Source: Burkholderiales bacterium (GTDB lineage Bacteria > Pseudomonadota > Gammaproteobacteria > Burkholderiales > Burkholderiaceae_C). From it: 63,343 nt of DNA. Position numbers and translations under genes: made by a program. The stretch is from assembly GCA_017307865.1 (NCBI GenBank), contig JAFKGE010000037.1:1-63343 (forward strand), given 5' to 3'. Positions 49,085 through 58,025 of the stretch are shown piece by piece. How positions within the stretch are numbered: the first letter of the stretch is position 1; every line of letters begins with the position of its first letter. Under the pieces are notes generated by a model. It saw nothing but the letters and a program-made list of their open reading frames with translations, made no database searches and had not been told where the DNA came from.

Positions 49085-49768
49085 ATGCTCAAGCTCTACA
49101 TCGGCAACAAGAATTACTCGTCCTGGTCCATGCGGCCCTGGGTGCTGCTCCGGCAGGCCGGCATCGACTTCGAGGAGGTGCAGCTGCGCTTCGACTCGTT
49201 CTCGGGCGACTCGGACTTCAAGCGGCGGCTGGGCGGCATCGCGCCCGCCGGCAAGGTGCCGGTGCTGACCGACGGCAACTTCGCCGTGTGGGACACGCTG
49301 GCCATCGCCGAATACCTGGCCGAGAAGTTTCCCGATCGGCAGCTGTGGCCGCAGGGCGTCAAGGCGCGCGCCCGCGCCCGCAGCATCTGCGCCGAGATGC
49401 ATTCGGGCTTCGGCGCGCTGCGCGGCGCCTGCGGCATGAACATCGAGGCGCGCCTGCCCGAGGTGGGCGCCATCGTCTGGCGCGACAACGCCGGCGTGCG
49501 CGCCGACGTCGGCCGCCTGGTGGCCATGTGGCAGGAGTTGCTGGCCGAGCACGGCGGCCCCATGCTGTTCGGCGACTTCGGCATCGCCGACGCCTACTTC
49601 ACGCCGGTGATGATGCGCTTTCGCACCTACGCGCTGCCGGCGCCCGCCGCCGTCACGGCCTGGATGGACCGCGTGTGCGCGCTGCCCGGCGTCCGCGCCT
49701 GGATCGACGCCGCGCTGGCCGAGCACGACTTCATCGACTTCGAGGAGCCTTATCGGTTGACGCGCTGA
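49085..49768 (+). CDS. Glutathione S-transferase family protein
   Basis: A 227-residue GST: N-terminal thioredoxin fold (LKLYIGNKNYSSWSMRPWVL with Ser candidates for GSH activation), the cis-Pro motif GKVPVLTDG, and WDTLAIAEYLAEKFP closing the domain; the C-terminal part is helical. I prefer ATG 49085, which has a GGAGG seven bases upstream, over ATG 49058. Substrate unknown. Confidence 0.9.
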   Translation: MLKLYIGNKNYSSWSMRPWVLLRQAGIDFEEVQLRFDSFSGDSDFKRRLGGIAPAGKVPVLTDGNFAVWDTLAIAEYLAEKFPDRQLWPQGVKARARARSICAEMHSGFGALRGACGMNIEARLPEVGAIVWRDNAGVRADVGRLVAMWQELLAEHGGPMLFGDFGIADAYFTPVMMRFRTYALPAPAAVTAWMDRVCALPGVRAWIDAALAEHDFIDFEEPYRLTR

Positions 49769-49777
49769 GGGCGCGGG

Positions 49778-50911
49778 TCAATCGCCCGGCCAGTCCAGCC
49801 GCGCCACCTGCTCGGGCGTGAGCGGCGGTGCTGGTTCAGCGGCCGGTGGCGGCGCGGCCGCCGGCGCCGCGCCCTGGCGCCACCACGGCCGCACGCGCTC
49901 GGCCTGCGCCGGCTGCACCGCCTCGCCCAGGCGCGGCATCACCAGATGCACGCCCGCGTGCGGCGCCAGCTCCAGCAGGCGCTCGGCCGGCTGGTCCCAG
50001 TCGTGCAAGGCCAGCGCGAAGGTGCCCCAGTGCACCGGCAGCAGGGGCGGGTGGCCCAGCAGGGCCAGCGCCTGCAGCGCATGGTCGGGGCCCAGGTGCA
50101 TGTCGCCCCAGGCGGGGTAGTACGCGCCCACCTCCAGCAGCGCCAGGTCGAACGGGCCCAGGCGCGCGCGGATGGCGGCGTATTCGCCCGACAGGCCGGT
50201 GTCGCCGCTGAAGAACACCGCGTGGCGCGGCCCGCGCACCACCATCGACGACCACAGCGTGCTGTTGCGCGTCTTCAGCGTGCGGCCGCTGAAGTGCTGC
50301 GAGGGCGCGGCGGTGATCGTGAGGCCCGTGTTCGGCACGGTCCAGCTTTCCCACCAGTCCAGCTCGTGGATGCGCTCGGGCGCGATGCCCCAGGCCTGCA
50401 GGTGCGCGCCCACGCCCAGTGAGGTGACGAAGGGCACGTTCGAGCGCGCCAGCGCCTTGATGGTGGGGTAGTCCAGGTGGTCGTAATGGTCGTGCGAGAC
50501 GACGATGGCATCCACCGCCGGCAGCTCGCGCAGCGCCACCGGCACCGGCTGAAAGCGCTTCGGCCCGACGCCGATCAGCGGCGAGGCGCGTGGGCCCCAC
50601 ACCGGATCGGTCAGCACGCGCCAGCCATCCACTTCGAGCAGCACGGTGGAGTGGCCCAGCCAGGTCGCGCGCAGGCCGCTTTGCGGCGCGTGCAGCCAGG
50701 CGGCGCGTGGGTCGAGCGCGGGCAGCGGCGCGCGCGGCACGCGCCGCCCGCCGGGCCACAGCAGATCGCGCAGCGAGGGCATGGGCACGCTCGCGTCGCG
50801 CAGGCCGGCGGCAATGGGATATTGATTGCGAAAGCCCTCGCCCTGCCACAGCGGCGAGGCGTGCATGCGCTCCAGGCGCGCGCCGTGGGCGAGATGTCCG
50901 AAGGATTTCAT
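49778..50911 (-). CDS. MBL-fold metallohydrolase (NAPE-PLD/UlaG-like)
   Basis: A 377-residue metallo-beta-lactamase fold protein. TWLGHSTVLLEVDGWRVLTD is typical of the NAPE-PLD/RomA-like branch; the metal motif is VVSHDHYDHLDYPTI (HxHxDH), with further ligands in FFSGDTGL and LLPVHWGTFALALHDW. The C-terminus has a Pro/Ala-rich extension. Members act on phospholipids or are uncharacterised. I chose MKSFGH at 50911 as the start. Confidence 0.88.
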   Translation of the reverse strand: MKSFGHLAHGARLERMHASPLWQGEGFRNQYPIAAGLRDASVPMPSLRDLLWPGGRRVPRAPLPALDPRAAWLHAPQSGLRATWLGHSTVLLEVDGWRVLTDPVWGPRASPLIGVGPKRFQPVPVALRELPAVDAIVVSHDHYDHLDYPTIKALARSNVPFVTSLGVGAHLQAWGIAPERIHELDWWESWTVPNTGLTITAAPSQHFSGRTLKTRNSTLWSSMVVRGPRHAVFFSGDTGLSGEYAAIRARLGPFDLALLEVGAYYPAWGDMHLGPDHALQALALLGHPPLLPVHWGTFALALHDWDQPAERLLELAPHAGVHLVMPRLGEAVQPAQAERVRPWWRQGAAPAAAPPPAAEPAPPLTPEQVARLDWPGD

Positions 50912-51094
50912 GCAGCGTAATGGCGTCGGTCCGATGCGTCCATCATGAACCCATTGACGCGCGGTTGCCCGAGCCGCCGCGCCACCCGCATTCACGCGCT
51001 GCGGGTGCGGGCTTGGCCGGCGCCGTCAGCGGCCGGCGGGGCGATGCGGCCCAATGCGCATCAGGCCGTCACACATCGTTCACTGGAACTTGCC

Positions 51095-51736
51095 ATGCCC
51101 ACCGTCGAATCGAGCTTTCCCGACTTCTTTGCCGACGCGCCGCAGCTGACGCTGCGCGACCCGCTGGCCGAGTTCCTGGGCGCCGCGCGCGGTGGCCTGA
51201 TGACCTATCGCTACGTCGACGCCGTGCGCCTTGCCGGCCACTCGTGCCCCACGGTGGCCGGCGCCTGGCTGATGACGCTGCACGGTCTGCGCGCGCTGTA
51301 CGGCGACGACACGCCGGTGCGCGGCGAGATCGATGTCTTCATGCGCGACGGCCGCGAGGACGGCGCCAACGGCGTCATCGCCACCGTGGTGCAGCTCGTC
51401 ACCGGCGCGGCGCCCGAAACCGGCTTTCACGGCATCGGCGGGCGCTTCGGGCGCCATCAGCTGCTGCGCTTCGACCAGCCCGTGCAGGGCACGCTGGGCC
51501 TGCGCCGCCAGGACACAGGCCGCGCGGTGCAGGTCGAGCTGGACGCCTCCGTCGTGCCCTGGACCGACGAGATGCGCGCCCTGCTGCCGCGCGCCGCCGC
51601 CGGCCGCGCCAGCGCCGACGAGCTGGCGCGCTTCGGCACCCTGTGGCAGGGCCGCGTGCGCCAGATGCTGGTCGAGCACGCCCACGACCCGCAACTGGTT
51701 CGCGTCGCGGCCTGGGATGCGGCCGTGCCGGCCTGA
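51095..51736 (+). CDS. FmdE-like domain protein
   Basis: A 213-residue protein with the FmdE-type signature YVDAVRLAGHSCPTVAGAWLM (conserved His and Cys able to bind metal) and the block EIDVFMRDGREDGANGVIAT. FmdE is named for formylmethanofuran dehydrogenase, but bacterial members like this are uncharacterised and no methanofuran genes are nearby. I chose ATG 51095; the longer frame upstream has poor coding character. It precedes cca by 39 bases. Confidence 0.75.
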   Translation: MPTVESSFPDFFADAPQLTLRDPLAEFLGAARGGLMTYRYVDAVRLAGHSCPTVAGAWLMTLHGLRALYGDDTPVRGEIDVFMRDGREDGANGVIATVVQLVTGAAPETGFHGIGGRFGRHQLLRFDQPVQGTLGLRRQDTGRAVQVELDASVVPWTDEMRALLPRAAAGRASADELARFGTLWQGRVRQMLVEHAHDPQLVRVAAWDAAVPA

Positions 51737-51775
51737 CCGAAGCCCTGAGCCAAGCCCCGCCGATACACTGGGGCC

Positions 51776-53059
51776 ATGCAAATCTACATGGTCGGCGGTG
51801 CGGTGCGCGACCGGCTGCTGGGCCTGCCGGTGCAGGACCGCGACTGGGTGGTGGTGGGCGCCACGCCCGAGCAGATGGTGGCGCGCGGCTTCGTGCCGGT
51901 GGGGCGCGACTTTCCGGTCTTTCTGCATCCCGACACGCACGAGGAATACGCGCTGGCGCGCACCGAGCGCAAGAGCGGGCGCGGCTATCGCGGCTTCGTG
52001 GTGCACGCCAGCCCCGACGTGACGCTGCAAGAAGATTTGGCGCGGCGCGACTTGACTATCAATTCAATAGCTGCTTGCGCAGATTGGGCGGGCGCTGCGG
52101 GCCAATTTGATTTAGAAGACGGCCTGATCGACCCCTACGGCGGCCAGCGCGACCTGCGCGCGCGCGTGCTGCGCCACGTCACCGCCGCCTTTGCCGAAGA
52201 CCCGGTGCGCATCCTGCGCGTGGCACGCTTTGCCGCGCGCTTTCACGACTTCGCCATCGCACCCGAGACCCTGGCCCTGATGCACCAGATGGTGGCCGCG
52301 GGCGAGGCCGACCACCTGGTGCCCGAGCGCGTGTGGCAGGAGCTGGCGCGCGGCCTGATGGAAGCACACCCGGCGCGCATGTTCGAGGTGCTGCGCCAGT
52401 GCGGCGCGCTGGCCGTGGTGCTGCCCGAGCTGGACCGCCTGTGGGGCGTGCCGCAAACCGCCAGCCACCACCCCGAGATCGACACCGGCGTGCACGTGAT
52501 GCTGGTGCTGCAGATGGCCGTGCGCCTGCAGGCGCCGCTGCCCGTGCGCTGGGCCTGCCTGATGCACGACCTGGGCAAGGGCACGACGCCGGCCGATGTG
52601 CTGCCCCGACACCTGGGTCACGAGCAGCGCAGCGTCAAGCTGTTGAAAGCCGTCGGCCAGCGCCTGCGCGTGCCCGGCGACTGCACCGAGCTGGCCGAGG
52701 TGGTGGCGCGCGAGCACGGCAACATCCACCGCAGCGCCGGCCTCAACGCCGCCGCGCTGCTGCGCCTGCTGGAGCGCTGCGACGCGCTGCGCAAGCCCGA
52801 GCGCTTTGCCGATGTGCTGCTGGCCTGCGAATGCGACGCGCGCGGGCGCCAGGGGCTGCAGGACGTGGCCTACCCGCCGCGCCCGCGCCTGCAACGCGCG
52901 CTGGACGCCGCGCTGGCCGTGGCCACGGAGCCGGTGGCGCGTGCGGCGCAGGCACGCGGTGCGCGCGGACCGCAGATCGGCACCGCCGTGCAGCAGGCGC
53001 GTGCCGAGGCGGTGGCGCGGGCATTGGATGAGGCGCCCGACGCCGCTGCGTCAGCTTGA
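51776..53059 (+). CDS. cca: Multifunctional CCA-adding tRNA nucleotidyltransferase
   Basis: A 427-residue enzyme that builds or repairs the tRNA 3' CCA. The nucleotidyltransferase head has [12 protein letters not shown] and the metal pair in [21 protein letters not shown] and [12 protein letters not shown] follow. An HD domain ([29 protein letters not shown]) gives the phosphatase/phosphodiesterase activity of the multifunctional class. Residues about 94-114 ([19 protein letters not shown]) come from an in-frame family 2 repeat replacing the short loop normally between LTIN and LIDPYGG. The 3' end overlaps the convergent TfoX-like gene by nine bases. Confidence 0.94.
   Translation: MQIYMVGGAVRDRLLGLPVQDRDWVVVGATPEQMVARGFVPVGRDFPVFLHPDTHEEYALARTERKSGRGYRGFVVHASPDVTLQEDLARRDLTINSIAACADWAGAAGQFDLEDGLIDPYGGQRDLRARVLRHVTAAFAEDPVRILRVARFAARFHDFAIAPETLALMHQMVAAGEADHLVPERVWQELARGLMEAHPARMFEVLRQCGALAVVLPELDRLWGVPQTASHHPEIDTGVHVMLVLQMAVRLQAPLPVRWACLMHDLGKGTTPADVLPRHLGHEQRSVKLLKAVGQRLRVPGDCTELAEVVAREHGNIHRSAGLNAAALLRLLERCDALRKPERFADVLLACECDARGRQGLQDVAYPPRPRLQRALDAALAVATEPVARAAQARGARGPQIGTAVQQARAEAVARALDEAPDAAASA
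52055..52116 (+). repeat. Family 2 interspersed repeat inside cca
   Basis: ACTATCAATTCAATAGCTGC head, GCGCTGCGGGCCAATTTGAT tail. The most complete copy in the window; read in frame as about 20 residues of Cca. Confidence 0.75.
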
Positions 53060-53467
53060 CGTGCGACGCTTCTTGCCGGCACGGGGTTTGGCCGCCTTGG
53101 CCGCGCCGCCGGCCCGCGCGCGCAGCGCCGAGTCCAGCGCGCGCTGCGCCCAGGGCGCCATCAGCGCGGGCGATTCCATGGCGGGTGCCGGCGCACTGTA
53201 GTAGCCCATCGAGCGTGGCACGCCCTTCACCGCATAGGTGAAGCGCCGGCAGCCCTGCGCCTCGAAGTCGGCCCGCGCCTGCGCGTCGGCCTTCAGCCAC
53301 AGGGTGTCGCCCTCGCCCAGGTCGGTGACCAGGGCCACGTTCAGGCCGTCGGCCGTGCGCAGTCCCAGGCCGCCGAACATGCGCAGGGCGTGGCAGGGGC
53401 CGATGGCGGCCAGCAGCTCGCAGCAATACTGAGCGAATTCCGAGTCGGCGGTGAGCGCGGTGGGCAT
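53051..53467 (-). CDS. TfoX/Sxy N-terminal domain protein
   Basis: A 138-residue protein with the TfoX_N pattern: [33 protein letters not shown], then [23 protein letters not shown] and SMGYYSAP. The tail is Lys/Arg/Ala-rich. TfoX/Sxy regulates competence with CRP in gammaproteobacteria; the single N-terminal domain version here has no assigned role. ATG 53467 gives the family N-terminus. Confidence 0.85.
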   Translation of the reverse strand: MPTALTADSEFAQYCCELLAAIGPCHALRMFGGLGLRTADGLNVALVTDLGEGDTLWLKADAQARADFEAQGCRRFTYAVKGVPRSMGYYSAPAPAMESPALMAPWAQRALDSALRARAGGAAKAAKPRAGKKRRTSS

Positions 53468-53526
53468 GGCGCCATGGTAGGCGCGGGGGCGGTCGCCGGG
53501 CAAGCCTTGCGCATAATCGGCGATCC

Positions 53527-54132
53527 ATGGCCCGCCCGATTTCCGCCTCCCACGAAGTGCGGCGCGACGAGATTCTCGACGTCGCGGCGGCCTGCTTTGC
53601 GCGCCAGAGCTACCCGGCCACGCGCATGAACGACATCGCCGCGGCCTGCGGCGCGTCCAAGGCGCGGCTGTACCACTATTACGAGAGCAAGGAGGCGATT
53701 TTGTTCGACCTGCTCGACCGCTACACGCAAAAGCTGCTGGTCATCATCGGCCAGGTGCAGGCCACGGCGCACCGCCAGGCGCTGGACGAGCGCGCCACGC
53801 TGCACGAGCTGATCCGCGCCTTTCTGCGCGAGTACGAGACCTCGGCCACGCGCCATGCGGCCCTGCTGGGCAGCACGCAGTACCTGGGTGACGCGCAGCG
53901 CGAGGTCATCCTGAATCGCGAGCGCGACGTGGTGGCCGCCGTCACGCGCTTTCTGCGCCGCGCCTACCCGGATCGGGTAAGCGCACGCAACCAGACCGCC
54001 ATCGCCATGACCCTGTTCGGCATGATCAACTGGACCTTCACCTGGCTGCGCCCCGGCGGGCCGATGAGCTACGCCGAGTTCGCGGACGAGGTGATCGCCA
54101 TGCTCGAGCACGGGCTGACGCCCACCGCCTGA
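53527..54132 (+). CDS. TetR/AcrR family transcriptional regulator
   Basis: A 201-residue TetR regulator: RDEILDVAAACFARQSYPAT, MNDIAAACGASKARLYHYYE and SKEAILFDLLDRYTQ form the HTH domain, and the C-terminal ligand domain includes TLFGMINWTFTWLRPGGPMS, typical of regulators near acyl-CoA/phenylacetate genes. No obvious target is adjacent: the TfoX-like gene is divergent (59 bp), and the next gene is separated by a terminator. Confidence 0.9.
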   Translation: MARPISASHEVRRDEILDVAAACFARQSYPATRMNDIAAACGASKARLYHYYESKEAILFDLLDRYTQKLLVIIGQVQATAHRQALDERATLHELIRAFLREYETSATRHAALLGSTQYLGDAQREVILNRERDVVAAVTRFLRRAYPDRVSARNQTAIAMTLFGMINWTFTWLRPGGPMSYAEFADEVIAMLEHGLTPTA

Positions 54133-54153
54133 CGGCACCACAGCGTCGCGCCG

Positions 54154-54174
54154 AACCGCCCTGGCGGTTTTTTT
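54154..54174 (+). terminator. Rho-independent terminator after the TetR gene
   Basis: AACCGCC pairs with GGCGGTT around CT, followed by a run of T. It separates the TetR gene from the efflux operon. Confidence 0.8.
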
Positions 54175-54181
54175 GCCGCCA

Positions 54182-54203
54182 TTATTGGACGACTGACCAA
54201 TAA
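54182..54203 (+). promoter_or_regulatory. TetR-type operator of the CecR/YbhGFS-like operon
   Basis: TTATTGG-N8-CCAATAA, a perfect 7+7 dyad, 22 bp before the regulator start codon. Position and symmetry fit autorepression by the TetR protein encoded next. Confidence 0.7.
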
Positions 54204-54224
54204 GGCCCCATACTGCGCCCCACC

Positions 54225-54863
54225 ATGGTCCGGCCCTCGCGCAACGTCGATCGGGCGCTGCTTGCCAGCGGCGCCGCGCTGTACCCGCGGCTGGGCTGCA
54301 CGGGCCTGTCGGTGCGCGCGGTGGCGGCGCATGCGGGCACCTCGCCCGGCATGTTCCACTATCATTTCGAGAGCAAAGACGACTTTGTCCGCGAGCTGCT
54401 GCAGCGCTTCTACGACGATTTGTTCGAGCAGATCGCGCCGCCCGCGCGCGAGGCCGGCGAGCCGCTGGCGCGCCTGCGCCAGGTGCTGCTGATTCTGGGT
54501 CACGTGCTGCGCCAGCACGCGCCGGTGCTGCGCCGCGTGCTGGCCGACGCCGGCGCCGGCCATGCGGTGGCGGTGCAGTTTTTGCGCCGCAACATGCCGC
54601 GCCACCTGAAGCTGCTGCTGCAGCTGCTGGCCGAGGCCGAGGCCGCCGGCCACATCGCGCCCCGGCCGCCGCTGCTGCGCCTGACCTTTCTGCTCGGCGC
54701 CGTGCTGGCGCCGGTGCTGCTGGCCCTGCTGCTGAAGGAATCGGGCCTGCTGCCCGCGCTGGCGCGCCCGCAAGTGGGGCCGCAGGTGCTGTCGGACGCG
54801 GCCATCGCGCAGCGCGCCGATCTGGCGCTGCAGGCGCTGACCACCGGAGACTTTCATGCCTGA
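54225..54863 (+). CDS. TetR family regulator of the efflux operon (CecR-like)
   Basis: A 212-residue TetR regulator: LLASGAALYPRLGCTGLSVR, AVAAHAGTSPGMFHYHFESK and DDFVRELLQRFYDDLFEQI are the DNA-binding domain; the rest is helical and Leu-rich. It overlaps the adaptor gene by eight bases, so it is the first gene of the operon, as CecR (YbiH) is beside ybhGFSR in E. coli. The palindrome upstream is its likely operator. Confidence 0.88.
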   Translation: MVRPSRNVDRALLASGAALYPRLGCTGLSVRAVAAHAGTSPGMFHYHFESKDDFVRELLQRFYDDLFEQIAPPAREAGEPLARLRQVLLILGHVLRQHAPVLRRVLADAGAGHAVAVQFLRRNMPRHLKLLLQLLAEAEAAGHIAPRPPLLRLTFLLGAVLAPVLLALLLKESGLLPALARPQVGPQVLSDAAIAQRADLALQALTTGDFHA

Positions 54864-55839
54864 ATCGCATCGTCACGCCCGGTGGGCACTGGCACTGGGG
54901 CTGGCCTTGGCCCTGGCCGGGTGCAAGGAGGCGCCGGCGCCCGGCTGGTCGGGCTATGTCGAGGGCGACTATGTCTACGTCGCCGCGCCGGTGGCCGGCC
55001 GCCTGCAGCAGCTGGACGTGCAGGCCGGCGACCAAGTGAAGGGCGGCGCGCCGCTGTTCGCGCTCGACGGCCAGACCGAGCGCGACGCCGCCCGCACCGC
55101 CGAGGCGCAACTGGCCGCCGCCCAGGCGCAGGCCGCCAACCTGCAGACCGGTCGTCGGCCGGACGAGATCGCGCAGATCGAGGCGCAGCTGGCCCAGGCG
55201 CGCGCGCAGGCGCAGCTGGCGCAGACGGACGCCGCGCGCAAGACGGCGCTGGTGGCGCAGGCGGCGGTCTCGCGCATGGATGCGGATGCGGCGCGCACCG
55301 CAGCCGATCAGGCACGCCAGCGCGTGCGCGAGCTGGAGGCCGCGCTGCGCACGGCGCGCCAGCCCGCGCGCGTGCAGGAGCGCGCCGCCGCCCAGGCGCA
55401 GGCGCAGGCCGCATCGAGCGCGCTGGCCGCGCAGCGCTGGCGGCTGGGGCAGACCACGCAGAGCGCGCCGGCCGATGCGCAGGTGGCCGACACCTATTAC
55501 CGCCTGGGCGAATGGGTCGGCGCCGGCCAGCCGGTGCTGGCGCTGCTGCCGCCGGCGCAGATCAAGGCGCGCTTCTTCGTGCCCGAGACCGAGGTCGCCA
55601 GCCTGAAGCCGGGCGATGCGGTGCAGTTGATTTGCGACGGCTGCGGCGCGCCGATCGCCGCGCGCATCAGCCGCATCGCCACGCAGGCCGAGTACACGCC
55701 GCCGGTGATTTATTCGAACGCGCAGCGCGCCAAGCTGGTGTTCCTGGTCGAGGCGCGGCCGGGCGCCGCCGACGCCACGCGCCTGAAACCCGGCCTGCCG
55801 CTCGACGTGCGGCGCGCGCCGCTCCAGAGTGGTTCATGA
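54856..55839 (+). CDS. Efflux periplasmic adaptor lipoprotein (HlyD/YbhG-like)
   Basis: A 327-residue membrane-fusion protein. The lipobox LALAGCKE predicts a lipoprotein. Then come the barrel-sandwich/biotinyl-like half (YVAAPVAGRLQQLDVQAGDQVKGG), a long Ala/Gln-rich coiled-coil hairpin (about residues 80-195), and the second half with RLGEWVGAGQPVLALLPP and KARFFVPETEVASLKPGDAV. It links the ABC transporter encoded downstream to an outer-membrane channel. Substrates of YbhFSR include cefoperazone and cations in E. coli; here unknown. Confidence 0.9.
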   Translation: MPESHRHARWALALGLALALAGCKEAPAPGWSGYVEGDYVYVAAPVAGRLQQLDVQAGDQVKGGAPLFALDGQTERDAARTAEAQLAAAQAQAANLQTGRRPDEIAQIEAQLAQARAQAQLAQTDAARKTALVAQAAVSRMDADAARTAADQARQRVRELEAALRTARQPARVQERAAAQAQAQAASSALAAQRWRLGQTTQSAPADAQVADTYYRLGEWVGAGQPVLALLPPAQIKARFFVPETEVASLKPGDAVQLICDGCGAPIAARISRIATQAEYTPPVIYSNAQRAKLVFLVEARPGAADATRLKPGLPLDVRRAPLQSGS

Positions 55840-55886
55840 TCAAATCGGCCGCCAGCGCCCGTCCAGCAAGCGCAAGCAGCTATGAA
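55838..55886 (-). repeat. Family 2 interspersed repeat between adaptor and ABC ATPase genes
   Basis: TCATGATCAAATCGGCCGCC tail and CAAGCGCAAGCAGCTATGAA head. It overlaps the stop of the adaptor gene and contains the ATG of the ABC ATPase gene (55882). Confidence 0.65.
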
Positions 55887-56844
55887 TGACGTAGCAAGCG
55901 CCACCGAGCTGGCGATCGACGTGCGCGGCCTGACCAAGCGTTACGGTGGGCGGGCGGTGGTCGACCAGGTCGACCTGCAGGTGCGCGCCGGGCGCATCTG
56001 CGGCTTTCTCGGCCCCAACGGCAGCGGCAAGACCACCACCATCCGCATGCTGTGCGGTCTGCTGACGCCCGACGAGGGCTCGGGCACTTGCCTGGGGCTC
56101 GATCTGCGGCGTGAGGCGCTGGCCATCAAGCGCCAGGTCGGCTACATGACGCAGCGCTTCGGCTGGTACGAGGACTTGTCGATCCGCCAGAACCTGGACT
56201 TCGTGGCGCGCCTGTTCGCCGTGCCCGAGCGGCGCGCCGCCGTCGACGCGGCGCTGGCGCAACTCGGCCTGGTGGCGCGCCAGCACCAGCTGGCCGGGGC
56301 GCTGTCGGGCGGCTGGAAGCAGCGCCTGGCGCTGGCCGCCTGCCTGATCCACGCGCCGCGCCTGCTGCTGCTCGACGAGCCGACGGCCGGGGTCGACCCG
56401 GCCGCGCGGCGCGACTTCTGGGACCAGATCCACCAGCTGGCGGCGCAGGGCATCACGGTGCTGGTGTCGACGCACTACATGGACGAGGCCGAGCGCTGCC
56501 ACGAGCTGGCCTACATCGCCTACGGCCGCCTGCTGGCGCGCGGCACGCAGGGCGAGATCATCGGCGCCGCGGGCCTCGTGGTGTTCGAGGTCGCGGGCGA
56601 CGAGGTCGGCCCCTTGCTGGTGAGCGAGTTGCAGGCGCGGCCTGGCGTGCAGAGCGTGACCGCCTTCGGCAGCCGCCTGCACGTGGCCGGGCAGGACGCC
56701 GCGCTGCTGCGCCAGGCGCTGGCGCCGCTGGCCCAGCGCCCCGGCCTGCGTGTGGCACCGGCCGAAGCGAATCTGGAGGATGTTTTCATCAGCCTCATCG
56801 GCCAGGCGCAAGACAATTTCGCCGGCGCGGCGCAGCCGTCATGA
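55882..56844 (+). CDS. ABC transporter ATP-binding protein (YbhF-like)
   Basis: A 320-residue ABC ATPase: Walker A GFLGPNGSGKTTT, Q-loop YMTQRFGWYEDLS, signature ALSGGWKQRLALAACL, Walker B RLLLLDEPTAGVDP and switch His in VSTHYMDEAERC. It is of the drug-efflux (CcmA/YbhF) type; YbhF proper has two such domains, here there is one. The start codon lies in a family 2 repeat and lacks a clear Shine-Dalgarno. It overlaps the permease start by four bases. Confidence 0.92.
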   Translation: MNDVASATELAIDVRGLTKRYGGRAVVDQVDLQVRAGRICGFLGPNGSGKTTTIRMLCGLLTPDEGSGTCLGLDLRREALAIKRQVGYMTQRFGWYEDLSIRQNLDFVARLFAVPERRAAVDAALAQLGLVARQHQLAGALSGGWKQRLALAACLIHAPRLLLLDEPTAGVDPAARRDFWDQIHQLAAQGITVLVSTHYMDEAERCHELAYIAYGRLLARGTQGEIIGAAGLVVFEVAGDEVGPLLVSELQARPGVQSVTAFGSRLHVAGQDAALLRQALAPLAQRPGLRVAPAEANLEDVFISLIGQAQDNFAGAAQPS

Positions 56845-57974
56845 ACCGCTTTTCGTTCGCCCGCACCTGGGCCGTGTTCGTCAAGGAGTTCCAGCAGATC
56901 CTGCGCGACCGCCTGACCTTCGCCATGGCGGTCGGCATCCCGATCCTGCAACTGGTGCTGTTCGGCTACGCCATCAACAGCGACCCCAAACAGCTGCCGA
57001 CGGCGGTGGTGACGGCCGAGCAGGGGCCGCTGGTGCGCAGCCTGCTGACGGCGCTGCAGCACAGCGACTACTTCCGCGTCGTGCAGACCGGCGGCAGCGA
57101 GGCCCAGGCCGACGCCGCGATGGCGCGCGGCGAGCTGCAGTTCATCGTCGTCGTGCCGCCCGGCTTCGAGCGCGAGCTGCTGCGCGGCCAGCGGCCGACT
57201 CTGTTCGTGGCCGCCGACGCCACCGACCCGGCCGCCGCCGGCAACGCCCTCGCCGCGCTCGGCACCCTGGCGCCGCAGGCGCTGGCACACGACCTGAAAG
57301 GCCCGCTGCAGCCGCTGGCCGCCACGCCGCCGCCGTTCGAGCTGCGCGTGCACCGGCGCTACAACCCCGAAGGGCTGTCGCGCGTCAACATCGTGCCGGG
57401 GCTGATCGGCACCATCCTGACCATGACGATGATCATGTTCACGGGCCTGGCGATGACGCGCGAACGCGAGCGCGGCACGATGGAAAACCTGCTGGCCACG
57501 CCGGCGCGCCCGGCCGAGGTGATGCTGGGCAAGATCGCGCCCTACGTCGTCATCGGCTACCTGCAGCTGGCGGTGATCATGGGCGCGGCCTGGGTCTTGT
57601 TCGCCGTGCCCATGGTGGGCAGCCGGCCGTTGCTGGGCGCGATGATCGGCGTCTTCATCGTCGCCAACCTGGCGGTGGGCTTCACCTTCAGCACACTGGC
57701 GCGCAACCAGCTGCAGGCGGTGCAGATGACGCTGTTCTTCTTTCTGCCGTCGATGCTGCTGTCGGGCTTCATGTTCCCGTTCGCCGGCATGCCGCGCTGG
57801 GCGCAGTGGATCGGCGAGGTGCTGCCGCTGACGCATTTTTTGCGCATCGTGCGCGGCATCATGCTCAAGGGCAGCAGCCTGGGCGATCTGCTGCCCGAGC
57901 TGTGGGCGCTGCTGGCCTTCACCCTCGTCGTCAGCGCCGTGGCGCTGCTGCGCTACCGGCAGACGCTGGATTGA
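56841..57974 (+). CDS. ABC transporter permease (YbhS/YbhR-like)
   Basis: A 377-residue ABC-2 type permease with one N-terminal helix (LTFAMAVGIPILQLVLFGYA), a large extracytoplasmic domain and five C-terminal helices including MTMIMFTGLAMTRERERGTM, with the ENLLATP motif that is a hallmark of this family. It forms the membrane channel with the preceding ATPase. Only one permease is present; YbhFSR has two, so a homodimer is expected. Confidence 0.92.
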   Translation: MNRFSFARTWAVFVKEFQQILRDRLTFAMAVGIPILQLVLFGYAINSDPKQLPTAVVTAEQGPLVRSLLTALQHSDYFRVVQTGGSEAQADAAMARGELQFIVVVPPGFERELLRGQRPTLFVAADATDPAAAGNALAALGTLAPQALAHDLKGPLQPLAATPPPFELRVHRRYNPEGLSRVNIVPGLIGTILTMTMIMFTGLAMTRERERGTMENLLATPARPAEVMLGKIAPYVVIGYLQLAVIMGAAWVLFAVPMVGSRPLLGAMIGVFIVANLAVGFTFSTLARNQLQAVQMTLFFFLPSMLLSGFMFPFAGMPRWAQWIGEVLPLTHFLRIVRGIMLKGSSLGDLLPELWALLAFTLVVSAVALLRYRQTLD

Positions 57975-57985
57975 GCGGGCGCCCG

Positions 57986-57991
57986 ATAATC
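57986..57991 (+). promoter_or_regulatory. Possible -10 element of the glmU promoter
   Basis: GATAAT about 35 bases before the glmU start, within a near-palindrome (GGCGCCCGAT / ATCGGCGCC). No good -35. Confidence 0.35.
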
Positions 57992-58025
57992 GGCGCCAAC
58001 TTCAGCTGTGAACGGATTTCCACCG

